A stretch of DNA of 64,000 bases from Gordonia jinhuaensis. Its GTDB lineage: Bacteria > Actinomycetota > Actinomycetes > Mycobacteriales > Mycobacteriaceae. Positions 17,299 to 26,494 of this stretch are shown piece by piece. Both the position numbers and the translations under genes were made by a program. Location: NCBI RefSeq assembly GCF_014639795.1, contig NZ_BMGC01000012.1:36191-100190 (forward strand), read 5' to 3'. The notes beneath the pieces are model-generated. The model searched no databases and was not told the DNA's origin. It saw only the letters and a list, made by a program, of their open reading frames with translations. Position 1 is the first letter of the stretch. Every line of letters begins with the position of its first letter.

Positions 17299-18534
17299 GT
17301 GATGCCACCGAACGCACAGCACACGGAGCCCGAAGCCGACCCCGAACTCGCCGCCGCAGATCAGGCCGCCGCAGATCAGGCCGCCGCAGATCAGGCCGCC
17401 GCAGATCAGGCCGCCGTAGATCAGGCCGGGGTCGATGAGGGCACTGATATATGGGCGGGCCCGCGCACTCCGCTGCTCTCGCGGATCCCCGGTCGCGATC
17501 TGCTCACCGCCACGGCTGGTCTACAGCGAGGAACGTTGATCGCCGGGCTGGTGCTGGTGGCGGTCTTTTTGCTCGTCGCGATCTTCGCGCCGCTGATCGC
17601 GCCCTTCGGGTTCAGTCAGCAGGCCGATGCACAGGGTGCATTCCCCGCACTGGCTGCCCCGGACGCCACCCACTGGTTCGGCACCACCGTCGGTCAGCTC
17701 GACGTGTTCTCGCGGGTGGTCTTCGGAGCCCGTACCGCGCTCTATGTGATCGTGCTGTCGGTGTTGTTCTCGATCGTGATCGGTGTCGTACTCGGTCTCG
17801 TGTCGGGCTACCTCGGCGGCTGGATCGACCGGCTGCTGGTGCTGTTCATGGATGCGATGTACGGCTTCCCCTCGCTGCTGCTCGCGATCGTGGTGAAGGC
17901 CTCCCTCGGAGCGCATCTCAAGGGAGGATTCGGCGGCATCCTTGCCGCGGCCATCTCCATCACGGTGGTGTTCGTCCCGCAGTACTTCCGGCTCATCCGT
18001 AACGCCACCGTGGCGGCGAAGGCGGACCCGTTCGTCGACGCCGCACGCGTCACGGGCGCCTCGAGTGCGCGGATCATGTTCCGTCACCTGTTTCCCAATG
18101 TGACCTCGACGCTGCCGGTCATCATCACCCTCAACTGCTCCGAGGCCATCCTCACCCTCGCCGGGCTGGGTTTCCTGGGCCTGGGCATCGAGCCCACCGC
18201 AGCCTCGGAATGGGGATACGACCTCAACCGTGCCCTGCCCGATGTCACGAACGGGATCTGGTGGACCGCGGTGTTCCCGGGTATGGCGATCGTGGCGGTG
18301 GTGCTCGGTCTGACGATGGTGGGCGAGTCGATCAACGAGGCGGCCAACCCGCTGTTGCGCACCCGTCGCCCGGGAAAGGTCAAGTCGAACAACCCCAGTT
18401 CGGACAATCCCAAGTCGGACAAACCCAAGTCGGACAACGCCAGTCCCGTCGATGCAGATGCCGACGCGCAATCGCGTGCCGCGTATGAGCAGAACGGTCG
18501 CGAGTCCGGCGAGCAGAAGGACGGCATTCAATGA
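17299..18534 (+). CDS. ABC transporter permease, DppC/OppC type, with repeat-containing tails
   Basis: A 411-residue permease. Residues about 75-355 carry the membrane core, with the EAA loop DAARVTGASSARIMFRHLFPN. Both cytosolic tails are unusual. The N-terminus has five copies of an AADQA unit and the C-terminus has four imperfect KSDNP-like units, each from 15-nt DNA repeats. The start is GTG 17299 or ATG 17302 after AGGAGAAG. Its stop overlaps the ATPase start (ATGA), so the two are translationally coupled. Confidence 0.9.
   Translation: MMPPNAQHTEPEADPELAAADQAAADQAAADQAAADQAAVDQAGVDEGTDIWAGPRTPLLSRIPGRDLLTATAGLQRGTLIAGLVLVAVFLLVAIFAPLIAPFGFSQQADAQGAFPALAAPDATHWFGTTVGQLDVFSRVVFGARTALYVIVLSVLFSIVIGVVLGLVSGYLGGWIDRLLVLFMDAMYGFPSLLLAIVVKASLGAHLKGGFGGILAAAISITVVFVPQYFRLIRNATVAAKADPFVDAARVTGASSARIMFRHLFPNVTSTLPVIITLNCSEAILTLAGLGFLGLGIEPTAASEWGYDLNRALPDVTNGIWWTAVFPGMAIVAVVLGLTMVGESINEAANPLLRTRRPGKVKSNNPSSDNPKSDKPKSDNASPVDADADAQSRAAYEQNGRESGEQKDGIQ
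17350..17424 (+). repeat. Five tandem 15-nt repeats coding AADQA
   Basis: The unit GCCGCCGCAGATCAG is repeated five times without gaps; the fifth has one substitution. The repeat is in frame within the OppC-type permease, so copy number can change without a frameshift. Confidence 0.85.
18382..18441 (+). repeat. Four imperfect tandem 15-nt repeats coding KSDNP-like units
   Basis: The unit AAGTCGGACAAMCCC occurs four times with substitutions in the 3' part of the OppC-type permease gene. A similar SPKSD repeat occurs in an unrelated membrane protein at 50517-50576. Confidence 0.75.
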
Positions 18535-20261
18535 CGGTGGAGAACGCTTCGGTGAACACGCCGTCGACGGCGACCGAGGCTGCGCCCGCACTGCGGATCG
18601 AGGATCTGTCGGTCACTTTCCTCACCGATGCCGGTGTGGTCGACGCGGTTCGGGACGTGAGCTATCGCGTCCGGCGTGGGGAGATCCTCGCCGTGGTCGG
18701 AGAATCCGGTTCAGGCAAGTCGGTGAGTTCCCGCACCGCCATCGGTCTGCTCCCGGACACCGCGACGGTGACCGGACATGTCTACCTCGGCGACCACGAG
18801 GTCACCGCGATGTCCAACAAGCAGATGCACAGGCTACGGGGCAAAGACGTCGCGATGGTGTTCCAGGAGCCCGGTGCAGCGCTCGATCCGCTGTTCACCG
18901 TCGGATATCAGATCGCCGAAGCTGTTCGCGCACATCCGATGCCGGGCCACAAGATCGGCCGTAAGCAAGCCCGTGACCGTGCCGTGGAGCTGCTGACGAT
19001 GGTCGGACTACCCGACCCGCAACGCCGCGTGGACTATTACCCGCACGAGTTGTCGGGTGGGCAGAAGCAGCGTGTGGTGATCGCCATCGCGATCGCCTGT
19101 GATCCGGCGGTGATCATCGCCGACGAACCGACCACCGCGCTCGATGTGACCGTGCAAGCCGAGATCCTCGCGCTGCTGCGCGACCTGCGTGATCGTCTCG
19201 ACAGCGCGATCGTGCTCATCACCCACAACATGGGTGTGGTCGCCGAGATGGCCGACCGGGTGGTGGTGATGAACCGGGGACGCGTGGTCGAGGAGGCCGG
19301 CGTCACGGATCTGTTCGCCCACCCTCGCGCGGCCTACACCCGCCAGCTGCTCGACGCCGTCCCGCATCTGGGGGCACAGGATTCACCGGCGCCGGTCGCC
19401 GAAGACGCCGAGACGGTGCTGGCGGTGCGAGATCTGAGTGTGGTGTTCCCCGGTGGGGTGGGATCCGGGTCCTTCACCGCGGTCGAGGAGGTCTCCTTCA
19501 CCATCGCCCGTGGCGAGACCTTCGGTCTGGTCGGCGAGTCGGGGTCGGGTAAGACCACGATCGGGCGGTGTGTGGCCGGATTGCAGTCACCGTCGTCGGG
19601 GTCGATCACCGTGCTCGGGACCGACATCGCCGGGTTGTCGCCGCGCCGACTCAAACCGCTCCGCAAGCGCTTCGGTTTCGTCTTCCAGGACCCGGCGACA
19701 TCGCTGAACCCGCGGATGACGGTCGGGGAGTGCATCGCCGAGCCGCTGATCGTCCACGACCGGGTTTCCGGTGCGACTGCCCGTCGGGCCAGGGTGCGCG
19801 AACTGCTCGACGCGGTGCGTCTGCCCGCGGGCACCGAGAAGCGCTACCCCCATGAACTGTCCGGCGGTCAGCGGCAACGTGCGAACCTGGCACGCGCATT
19901 GATCCTGGAGCCCGATCTGGTGGTGGCCGACGAGCCGACGAGCGCTCTGGACGTGTCGGTGCAGGCGTCGGTGCTCGAGCTGTTCGCCGAACTGCAGCAA
20001 CGCTGGAATTTCGGCGCGCTGTTCATCAGCCACGACCTCGCCGTCGTCGAGATCCTCGCGCACCGCGTGGGTGTGCTGCAGCACGGACGCCTGGTGGAGT
20101 CCGGGCCCACCGAGTCGGTGCTGCGATCGCCTGCTCAGCCCTATACGCAGCGGCTGCTCGCCGCGGTGCCGGTGCCTGACCCGGCACGTGCTCGCACCGA
20201 GGGCCGCACGACCTCATCGACAAGCGTTCCCGACGCCGGAGAAGAGCGGCAGGTCGGGTAG
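18531..20261 (+). CDS. Fused double ABC ATPase, DppD-DppF type
   Basis: A 576-residue protein holding both ATPase units of a peptide importer in one chain. Domain 1 (about residues 20-270) has [16 protein letters not shown] and ADEPTTALD. Domain 2 (about 300-540) has [16 protein letters not shown] and ADEPTSALD. Each is followed by an oligopeptide-type C-terminal extension. It energises the two permeases encoded upstream. The operon ends here, as purM has its own upstream region. Confidence 0.92.
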   Translation: MTVENASVNTPSTATEAAPALRIEDLSVTFLTDAGVVDAVRDVSYRVRRGEILAVVGESGSGKSVSSRTAIGLLPDTATVTGHVYLGDHEVTAMSNKQMHRLRGKDVAMVFQEPGAALDPLFTVGYQIAEAVRAHPMPGHKIGRKQARDRAVELLTMVGLPDPQRRVDYYPHELSGGQKQRVVIAIAIACDPAVIIADEPTTALDVTVQAEILALLRDLRDRLDSAIVLITHNMGVVAEMADRVVVMNRGRVVEEAGVTDLFAHPRAAYTRQLLDAVPHLGAQDSPAPVAEDAETVLAVRDLSVVFPGGVGSGSFTAVEEVSFTIARGETFGLVGESGSGKTTIGRCVAGLQSPSSGSITVLGTDIAGLSPRRLKPLRKRFGFVFQDPATSLNPRMTVGECIAEPLIVHDRVSGATARRARVRELLDAVRLPAGTEKRYPHELSGGQRQRANLARALILEPDLVVADEPTSALDVSVQASVLELFAELQQRWNFGALFISHDLAVVEILAHRVGVLQHGRLVESGPTESVLRSPAQPYTQRLLAAVPVPDPARARTEGRTTSSTSVPDAGEERQVG

Positions 20262-20323
20262 CCTAAGCCCGGATCACGCCGTCGCGCGATTTGCCCCCCG
20301 ACGAATGGAACAGCGCAGCAATC

Positions 20324-21445
20324 ATGACCGACAGGGATGAGTCCTCCACCGGTGACATCGCGGCATCGCAGCCCGATTCAGCTCCAGAAAAGGCCTCCTA
20401 CGCTGCTGCCGGAGTCGACATCGACGCCGGCGACCGTGCGGTCGCGCTGTTCGCGCCGCATGCCCGTCGCACCACCCGTCCGGAGGTGATGGGCGGTATC
20501 GGCGGCTTCGCCGGACTGTTCGCGCTGAAGAACACGTACCGCGAACCGGTGCTGGCTTCCTCGACCGACGGCGTGGGCACCAAGATCGCGATCGCCCAAG
20601 CACTCGACAAGCACGACACCGTCGGCCGTGATCTGGTCGCCATGGTCGTCGACGACCTCGTGGTGTGCGGCGCCGAACCCCTGTTCCTGCAGGACTACAT
20701 CGCCGTCGGCCGGGTGATCCCCGAGACGGTCGCCGAACTCGTCTCCGGCATCGCCGACGGCTGTGTGGAAGCCGGTTGTGCGCTCCTCGGTGGCGAGACC
20801 GCCGAACACCCGGGCCTGATGGCCCCGGACGAATACGACCTCTCGGCCACCGGAGTCGGTGTGGTGGAGGCCGATTCGATCCTCTCGCCCGAGCGGGTGC
20901 GCCCCGGTGACGTGGTGATCGCGATGGGGTCCTCGGGTCTGCATTCCAACGGATACTCGCTGGCCCGCAAGGTGTTGCTGGATTGGGGCCACATGGATTT
21001 GCGCGGGCATGTGGAGGAGTTCGGTCGCACGCTCGGTGAGGAACTCCTCGAGCCGACGCGTATCTACGCCCGCGACTGTCTCGCGTTGATCGCCGAGACC
21101 GATGTGCGGACGTTCGCCCACGTGACCGGCGGTGGACTCGCCGAGAATCTCGCCAGGGTGATCCCGGAAGGACTGGTCGCCGAACTCGACCGCAGCACCT
21201 GGACGCCGTCGCAGGTATTCGGCCTGATCGCGCAGCGCGGACGCGTGGAGCGCGCCGAGATGGAACGCACCTTCAACATGGGTGTGGGAATGGTCGCGAT
21301 CGTCGCACCGGAGGACACCGACCGTGCGCTCGCGGTTCTGACCGCACGCCATCTCGACAGCTGGGTGCTGGGATCGATCAAGAAGACCGCGAACTCGGAT
21401 TCGACCGTGCGTGCGGAACTGGTGGGGGAACACCCCCGGTTCTGA
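20324..21445 (+). CDS. purM: Phosphoribosylformylglycinamidine cyclo-ligase (AIR synthetase)
   Basis: PurM closes the imidazole ring of FGAM with ATP to give AIR, the fifth step of purine synthesis. The 373-residue protein has the family blocks SYAAAGVDIDAGDRAV, STDGVGTKIAIA, LLGGETAEHPG and the FNMGVGMV loop near the C-terminus. The ATG at 20324 begins MTDRDESSTG; a TTG 33 nt upstream is in frame but has no advantage. In M. tuberculosis it directly follows purF. Confidence 0.95.
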   Translation: MTDRDESSTGDIAASQPDSAPEKASYAAAGVDIDAGDRAVALFAPHARRTTRPEVMGGIGGFAGLFALKNTYREPVLASSTDGVGTKIAIAQALDKHDTVGRDLVAMVVDDLVVCGAEPLFLQDYIAVGRVIPETVAELVSGIADGCVEAGCALLGGETAEHPGLMAPDEYDLSATGVGVVEADSILSPERVRPGDVVIAMGSSGLHSNGYSLARKVLLDWGHMDLRGHVEEFGRTLGEELLEPTRIYARDCLALIAETDVRTFAHVTGGGLAENLARVIPEGLVAELDRSTWTPSQVFGLIAQRGRVERAEMERTFNMGVGMVAIVAPEDTDRALAVLTARHLDSWVLGSIKKTANSDSTVRAELVGEHPRF

Positions 21446-21499
21446 GTCGGGTCTGATCTGCCGACGGCAGTGATCTGCAACAGACAGTGATCTACACAT

Positions 21500-21557
21500 C
21501 AGTCACCGCAGAGCGCGCTTAGCGATATATATCGCCAACGGCGCTCTGCGGTGACTG
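21500..21557. terminator. Bidirectional terminator with nested palindrome
   Basis: A perfect 17-bp inverted repeat (21500-21516 with 21541-21557) lies between convergent purM and DUF3073. Its loop contains a second perfect 14-bp palindrome, GCGATATATATCGC (21522-21535). Confidence 0.75.
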
Positions 21558-21566
21558 TTATGCGCC

Positions 21567-21761
21567 TCAGGCGCGGCGCCACTCGTCTTCTTCGGCCCAG
21601 CGATCCACCGGGTCGTCGTCAATGCGGTCGTGGGAACCCAGGCCGTCATGCGAGTCGTTGGAGAGCTCACGCTGCAAGCTCTCGAGGTCCATGTGTTGAC
21701 TGCTGTATTTCAGCTGACGAGCAACCTTCGTCTGCTTTGCTTTTGCCCGGCCGCGGCCCAT
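21567..21761 (-). CDS. DUF3073 family protein (Rv0810c-like)
   Basis: A 64-residue protein beginning MGRGRAKAKQTKVARQLKYSS, the highly conserved basic start of DUF3073, followed by an acidic tail (DRIDDDPVDRWAEEDEW). It is found beside purM across mycolate actinobacteria and its function is unknown. A basic N-terminus with an acidic C-terminus suggests a nucleic-acid or ribosome contact, but that is speculation. The ATG follows GAGGGGG. Confidence 0.9.
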   Translation of the reverse strand: MGRGRAKAKQTKVARQLKYSSQHMDLESLQRELSNDSHDGLGSHDRIDDDPVDRWAEEDEWRRA

Positions 21762-21918
21762 ATGGGACCCCCTCGCACAATGACGGGGCGGCCAAACAGT
21801 GTGGCGGCCCCGTTCTGGTTTAGAAATCTGTCGTGCCAGTGAGTCTACCGTGTGCCACCGCGGGATGCGGAATCACTGCACCGCAACGCCGGGCAAAGCG
21901 CTGGCGAGCCGGGAGAAT

Positions 21919-22590
21919 TTACATCGACGACTTACGCAGTGCCTTGGTGGCGTCGCGTTCGACCTTGGCGGGAAGTCCGCCTTGTGCGAGCAGGTCGCGA
22001 AGTTTGTCCGGGTCGGTTCCCGTCGCCAGATCGCGGACGCGCACTCCGTGTGAGGGACGCGAGATCACCTCGACACGATCACCGGCGGCCACCGATCCGG
22101 GTGTGCGCACGAGGAGATAAGTGCCCAGGTCGGCGCGGTCCATGAAGCGTTTGACCCAGTGCGCTTCCCGCGCCCATTCCGCGAAGGTCCGGCAGGGGAT
22201 GCGGGGGATAGTGGCCTCGAGGATCACCTCGTCGCCGACCCGCCAACGTTCGCCGACGATCGCGTCGGTGGTCTCGATCCCCTCGATCCGCAGGTTCTCG
22301 CCGAACCATCCCGGCGGCAGTTCGCGGCCGAGTTCGTCCGCCCACCGGCGGGCCTCGAGTTCGCTGTAGGCGTAGACGGCCTGATCGATACCGCCGTGAT
22401 GTTTGTGATCGACCACATGATCGTCGACCAGCCCGAGGTCCTCGACGCGGCGGGCACCGTCGAGGGGCCGCTTGTCGATACCGCTGGCGCCCACACCCGC
22501 GAGCACGACGTCGGTCGACGCCGCGCAGACCGCCAGCACGCGGCCGGTGGCGATCGGGGCGCGGTCGGTGGTCTCCATGGCGGTGGTCAT
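21919..22590 (-). CDS. MOSC domain-containing protein
   Basis: A 223-residue protein with the MOSC (molybdenum cofactor sulfurase C-terminal) pattern: KRPLDGARRVEDLGLVDDHV near the start, HHGGIDQAVYAY, GENLRIEGI and PRIPCRTFAEW with the conserved cysteine. MOSC proteins bind Mo cofactor or transfer sulfur; YiiM relatives detoxify N-hydroxylated compounds. The gene starts 2 nt after the ygfZ-like stop, so the two are coupled. In M. tuberculosis this gene is not present at the locus. Confidence 0.85.
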   Translation of the reverse strand: MTTAMETTDRAPIATGRVLAVCAASTDVVLAGVGASGIDKRPLDGARRVEDLGLVDDHVVDHKHHGGIDQAVYAYSELEARRWADELGRELPPGWFGENLRIEGIETTDAIVGERWRVGDEVILEATIPRIPCRTFAEWAREAHWVKRFMDRADLGTYLLVRTPGSVAAGDRVEVISRPSHGVRVRDLATGTDPDKLRDLLAQGGLPAKVERDATKALRKSSM

Positions 22591-22592
22591 CC

Positions 22593-23759
22593 TCAGCGCC
22601 CCCGCAACTTGTCGATGGCCGCGCGGCCGGCCTGTTCGTGTTCGGAGTCGGTCAGCGAATCGGGGTCGATGGAGGCGTCGACGCCGCGGATCACCAGGGC
22701 GGTGTCCACCGGGATCGTGCGTTTGACGAGGGCCAGTCCGATCGGGCCGAACTCGAAGTGATCGACCACACTTCCCAGCCGGCCGACCGCACGTCCGTCG
22801 GCGGTGACCGTCTCGCCGGGCTGCGGACGGTTGTCCGCCGATCCGTCGAGGTGCACCAGTGCGAGCCGACGCGGCGGCTTTCCGAGATTGTGAACACGCG
22901 CCACCGTCTCCTGACCGCGGTAACACCCCTTGTCCAGGTGTACCGCGCCTTGCTCTGCCACCCCACCGATCCATCCGAGTTCGTGAGGAATGGCGCGGTC
23001 GTCGGTGTCCAGACCCAGACGCGGTCGGACGGCGGCGACGCGCATCGCCTCATAAGCCCAGGTCCCGGCCGGGCGTGCACCGGCGGACACGAGTTCATCC
23101 CACCAGGTCTCGACCAGATATTCCGGGATCACCAGGTCGATGGTCGGGGTGCGGCGACCCTCACCGGTGGGCGGCATGATGCGCCAGAACCCCAGCGGCT
23201 CCTCGTCGTGATGGATCTCGGGCAGGTCGCCGGCCTGGTAGACCTGCGGATTCGCGCCGAGGTCGAGGAGTTCGGCGATGGGGCCGGTCATGATGTCGGG
23301 GCCGACCAGCGACAGGACCGCCATGTCGGGACGCGGCGCCACCTCGACCTTGGCCCAGAAGATCATCTTCGACAGGAAATCAGCGAGTGCGTCGGCACGC
23401 GTCCCCTCGGTGTCGACCCAGGCGATCTGGTCGACGTCGGTGACCACGAAGTGATCCTCGACCCGCCCGTTGAGGTCGAGGTTGAGGTCTTCGGCCGACC
23501 AGCGATCGGCGAGATCGAGAAGATGCTGACTGGAGATGGTGTGCAGCCAGCTCAGGCGCTCTTCGCCGTCGATCTCGATGACACCGCGATGGGATCGGTC
23601 GACCACCACGGCCGCACGGGCGGCAGCCCGCTGCTCGCCGAACGGATCGCCGAAATGCCATGCGACGCCCTCGTCGGGGGAGCCCTCCGGTGCGCCGACA
23701 GCACCGTCGCCGCGCAGTCTGGGCAAAAGGACCGATTGGGGAGAAAACGCCGAAGCCAC
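22593..23759 (-). CDS. ygfZ: Folate-binding YgfZ/GcvT-like protein (CAF17 family)
   Basis: A 388-residue tetrahydrofolate-binding protein of the YgfZ/IBA57 group, which helps assemble or repair Fe-S clusters. The family motif K-G-C-Y-x-G-Q-E appears as LDKGCYRGQETVARVHN, with the reactive cysteine. The N-terminal region shows GIDGEERLSWLHTISSQ-like folate-domain sequence. The GTG at 23759 is chosen because TAGGAT stands 7 nt before it, giving a leaderless transcript. It is divergent from the class-IV aminotransferase, as are Rv0811c and Rv0812. Confidence 0.88.
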   Translation of the reverse strand: MASAFSPQSVLLPRLRGDGAVGAPEGSPDEGVAWHFGDPFGEQRAAARAAVVVDRSHRGVIEIDGEERLSWLHTISSQHLLDLADRWSAEDLNLDLNGRVEDHFVVTDVDQIAWVDTEGTRADALADFLSKMIFWAKVEVAPRPDMAVLSLVGPDIMTGPIAELLDLGANPQVYQAGDLPEIHHDEEPLGFWRIMPPTGEGRRTPTIDLVIPEYLVETWWDELVSAGARPAGTWAYEAMRVAAVRPRLGLDTDDRAIPHELGWIGGVAEQGAVHLDKGCYRGQETVARVHNLGKPPRRLALVHLDGSADNRPQPGETVTADGRAVGRLGSVVDHFEFGPIGLALVKRTIPVDTALVIRGVDASIDPDSLTDSEHEQAGRAAIDKLRGR

Positions 23760-23766
23760 GGATCCA

Positions 23767-23772
23767 ATCCTA
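23767..23772 (-). promoter_or_regulatory. -10 element of leaderless ygfZ-like gene
   Basis: TAGGAT on the minus strand, 7 nt before the GTG at 23759. Confidence 0.5.
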
Positions 23773-23806
23773 CGTTCGACTGCGATGCGGGGAGTGCCGG
23801 CTGTTC

Positions 23807-23812
23807 TACGCT
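23807..23812 (+). promoter_or_regulatory. -10 element of leaderless class-IV aminotransferase gene
   Basis: TACGCT, 7 nt before the ATG at 23820. The divergent ygfZ-like and aminotransferase promoters are only about 35 bp apart. Confidence 0.5.
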
Positions 23813-23819
23813 GTTGCGC

Positions 23820-24752
23820 ATGTCGGAAACCTTGCTGCTGACCGTGGATGTCTCCAACCCGCAGGGCGCCGGTGCCCGAGACGGCGCCGGGGTGAGCGTG
23901 CACGACACCTCGACCCCGCTGCTCTACGCCGACGACCTCGCCGCGCTGCGCGGCGACGGCATCTTCGAGACGCTTCTGGTGGCCGGTGGTACCGCGCGCA
24001 ACGTCGAACGCCACCTCGATCGCTTCGAACGCAGCGCCAAAGCACTGGACCTGCCGATACCCGACCGCGCCACCTGGGAGAGCGCGATCGAGCAGGCGCA
24101 GACGCTGTGGGCGGCCGAGCACGACGTCGACGCCGACGCCGTGATGCGCCTGGTTTATTCGCGTGGACGTGAGCGTGATCTCGAACATTCCGGCGAGGGT
24201 GAGTCCTGCGTCCCGACTGCGTATCTCACCGTCGCGCCGGCGGGGGAGCGTGGACCCCGGTTGCGCGAGCAGGGCGTGTCGGTGATCACGGTCGACCGCG
24301 GGTACTCGATCGACCTCGCCGCCAAGGCGCCCTGGCAGCTCCTGGGCGCCAAGACCCTCAGCTATGCGACGAATATGGCGGCCCTGCGCCATGCCGCCGA
24401 ACGAGGTGTGGACGATGTGCTCTACACCTCGAGTGAAGGGGTGGTTCTCGAGGCGCCGCGTGCGAGTGTCGTTGCGGTGTATGACAAGACGTTGGTCACC
24501 ACTCCTCCCGACTACGGGGTGTTGGCGGGGACGACGGTCGCGGCGACCTTCGCGCTGGCCCAGGAGGAGGGCTGGCGAACAGAGACCCGGGCGATGCGGA
24601 CGCCGGATCTGATCAAGGCCGATTCGGTGTGGCTGATGTCGAGCCTGACGCTCGCGGCGCGAGTGACCTCACTCAACGGTTACGACTACGAGAATCCACT
24701 GCGGCCCAGGGAGATCCCGGACCTCGTGCGTCGCGCAGTTTTGGGCGAATAG
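23820..24752 (+). CDS. Class-IV aminotransferase / aminodeoxychorismate lyase-like protein (Rv0812-like)
   Basis: A 310-residue fold-type IV PLP enzyme. It has GDGIFETLLVAGG near residue 45, the PLP lysine in LLGAKTLSYATNM, and the EGVVLEAPRASV and GVLAGTT phosphate-binding loops. Related proteins are aminodeoxychorismate lyases (PabC, folate synthesis), D-amino-acid or branched-chain aminotransferases. In mycobacteria the ortholog beside ygfZ is usually treated as a PabC candidate. Sequence alone does not settle the substrate. Confidence 0.85.
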   Translation: MSETLLLTVDVSNPQGAGARDGAGVSVHDTSTPLLYADDLAALRGDGIFETLLVAGGTARNVERHLDRFERSAKALDLPIPDRATWESAIEQAQTLWAAEHDVDADAVMRLVYSRGRERDLEHSGEGESCVPTAYLTVAPAGERGPRLREQGVSVITVDRGYSIDLAAKAPWQLLGAKTLSYATNMAALRHAAERGVDDVLYTSSEGVVLEAPRASVVAVYDKTLVTTPPDYGVLAGTTVAATFALAQEEGWRTETRAMRTPDLIKADSVWLMSSLTLAARVTSLNGYDYENPLRPREIPDLVRRAVLGE

Positions 24753-24806
24753 TCCGGTTTATGTCGCCTCGTTGCCCAATTGTGATGCGGCACTCAGGTC
24801 TTTAGT

Positions 24807-24824
24807 CCTGCGTCGGTCCGCAGG
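24807..24824 (+). repeat. 6-6-6 inverted repeat upstream of cydA
   Basis: CCTGCG (24807-24812) is inverted as CGCAGG (24819-24824). It lies in the 155-bp cydA leader and could be part of an operator or the upstream gene's terminator. Confidence 0.4.
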
Positions 24825-24862
24825 TTTGGTGCAGCATTTGGTCGGGAGTAGCGTGACGGCAG

Positions 24863-24885
24863 AGCTACTACGCTTGGTAGTAGCT
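24863..24885 (+). promoter_or_regulatory. 9-5-9 palindromic operator candidate before cydA
   Basis: AGCTACTAC-gcttg-GTAGTAGCT is a perfect inverted repeat ending 22 nt before the cydA start. The TACTAC/GTAGTA half-sites recall BlaI-type operators. The regulator is not encoded nearby and the assignment is tentative. Confidence 0.5.
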
Positions 24886-24907
24886 AAGGCTCGGCGATTG
24901 AGGCTTC

Positions 24908-26470
24908 ATGGATGTTCTCGACGTTTCACGATGGCAATTCGGAATCACCACGGTCTACCACTTCATCCTGGTACCGCTGACCATCGGCCTGGCGCCGATG
25001 ATCGCCATCATGCAGACCGTCTGGCATGTGACCGGCAATGTGCAGTGGTACCGGGCGACCAAGTTCTTCGGGAAGATCTTCCTGATCAACTTCGCCCTCG
25101 GTGTGGCGACGGGCATCGTGCAGGAATTCCAGTTCGGCATGAACTGGAGCGAATACAGTCGGTTCGTCGGCGACGTGTTCGGCGCCCCGCTCGCCTTCGA
25201 GGCACTCGTGGCCTTCTTCCTGGAGTCGACGTTCCTGGGGCTGTGGATCTTCGGCTGGCAGCGACTGCCGCGAGCGGTCCACCTCGCCTCGATCTGGCTG
25301 GTCGCCATCGGTGTGACCGCCTCGGCTTACTTCATCATCGCCGCGAACTCGTTCATGCAGCATCCGGTGGGCGCTCACTTCGTCAGCCGCGGACGCGCCG
25401 AGATGGTGAGCTTCTGGAAGGTCATCACCAACAACACGACGCTGGCCGCCTTCCCGCATGTGGTGGCCGGCTCGTGGCTCACAGCCGCGACATTGGTCGC
25501 CGCCGTCTGCATCTGGTGGATGGCGCGGGACATGGCACGTGCCAAGAAGCTGCGTGACGGCGACGAGGTTCCCGCACAGGGCGGTTCGGTCACGCCGACC
25601 GACGGGTCCACGGATGCGGAGGCCGATGCGCTCGAGAAGGATGCCGCGACGCTGTTCCGTCCCGTCACCCGGTTCTCGCTGTGGGTGATGATCGTGGCCG
25701 CGGTGATCCTGGTGATCACCGGCGACGTCCAGGGCAAGCTCATGTTCGAGCAGCAGCCGATGAAGATGGCCTCGGCAGAATCGCTGTGCCACACCGAGAA
25801 GAGCGCGTCGTTCTCCGTACTGACCATCGGCACGCAGAACAACTGCGAACACGTCACCCGCGTGATCGAGATCCCCGGCGTGACCTCGTTCCTGGGCACC
25901 AACAACTTCAACTCGACCCTGCGCGGCGTCGAGGAGCTGCAGCAGGAGCAGGAGGCCCGCTTCGGGCCCGGCAACTACAAGCCGAACCTGTTCGTCACGT
26001 ACTGGGCGTTCCGCGCGATGATCACCTGGGCGCTCGGCTCGGCTGTGGTGGCACTCGGCGCACTGTGGCTGACCCGCAAGAAGCGGGTCGTCACGTCGCA
26101 CAGGTTCGCGCTGCTGTGCCTGTGGCTGACGCCGACGCCGTTCCTGGCCAACGCATCCGGGTGGATCTTCACCGAGATGGGTCGCCAGCCATGGGTGGTG
26201 GCACCGAACCCGACCGGCGACCCGAACATCCACCTCACGGTCCAACAGGGCGTGTCGCATCATTCCGCAGGTATGGTGCTGGCGACCCTGATCATCTTCA
26301 CGCTGCTCTACGGGTCGCTCGGAGTGATCTGGTTCCTGCTGATTCGCAGATATGTGATCGCCGGGCCGCTCAAGCACGATGCCGACCCGGCCGAGGACCG
26401 CAACCCCTATGACACCGACTCCGATCCGCACGAGCCTTCGGAGACCGAACAACTCTCGTTCGCGTACTGA
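24908..26470 (+). CDS. cydA: Cytochrome bd ubiquinol/menaquinol oxidase subunit I
   Basis: A 520-residue integral membrane subunit carrying the three hemes of the high-affinity terminal oxidase. The start MDVLDVSRWQFGITTVYHF places the conserved heme-ligand histidine at H18. The family segments ALVAFFLESTFLGLWIFGW and the GRQPW signature (EMGRQPWVV) are present, with multiple helices. It begins the cydABDC operon and takes electrons from menaquinol under low oxygen or when the main oxidase is inhibited. Confidence 0.96.
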   Translation: MDVLDVSRWQFGITTVYHFILVPLTIGLAPMIAIMQTVWHVTGNVQWYRATKFFGKIFLINFALGVATGIVQEFQFGMNWSEYSRFVGDVFGAPLAFEALVAFFLESTFLGLWIFGWQRLPRAVHLASIWLVAIGVTASAYFIIAANSFMQHPVGAHFVSRGRAEMVSFWKVITNNTTLAAFPHVVAGSWLTAATLVAAVCIWWMARDMARAKKLRDGDEVPAQGGSVTPTDGSTDAEADALEKDAATLFRPVTRFSLWVMIVAAVILVITGDVQGKLMFEQQPMKMASAESLCHTEKSASFSVLTIGTQNNCEHVTRVIEIPGVTSFLGTNNFNSTLRGVEELQQEQEARFGPGNYKPNLFVTYWAFRAMITWALGSAVVALGALWLTRKKRVVTSHRFALLCLWLTPTPFLANASGWIFTEMGRQPWVVAPNPTGDPNIHLTVQQGVSHHSAGMVLATLIIFTLLYGSLGVIWFLLIRRYVIAGPLKHDADPAEDRNPYDTDSDPHEPSETEQLSFAY

Positions 26471-26494
26471 CCGAGAACGGCAAGGATTGACGAG

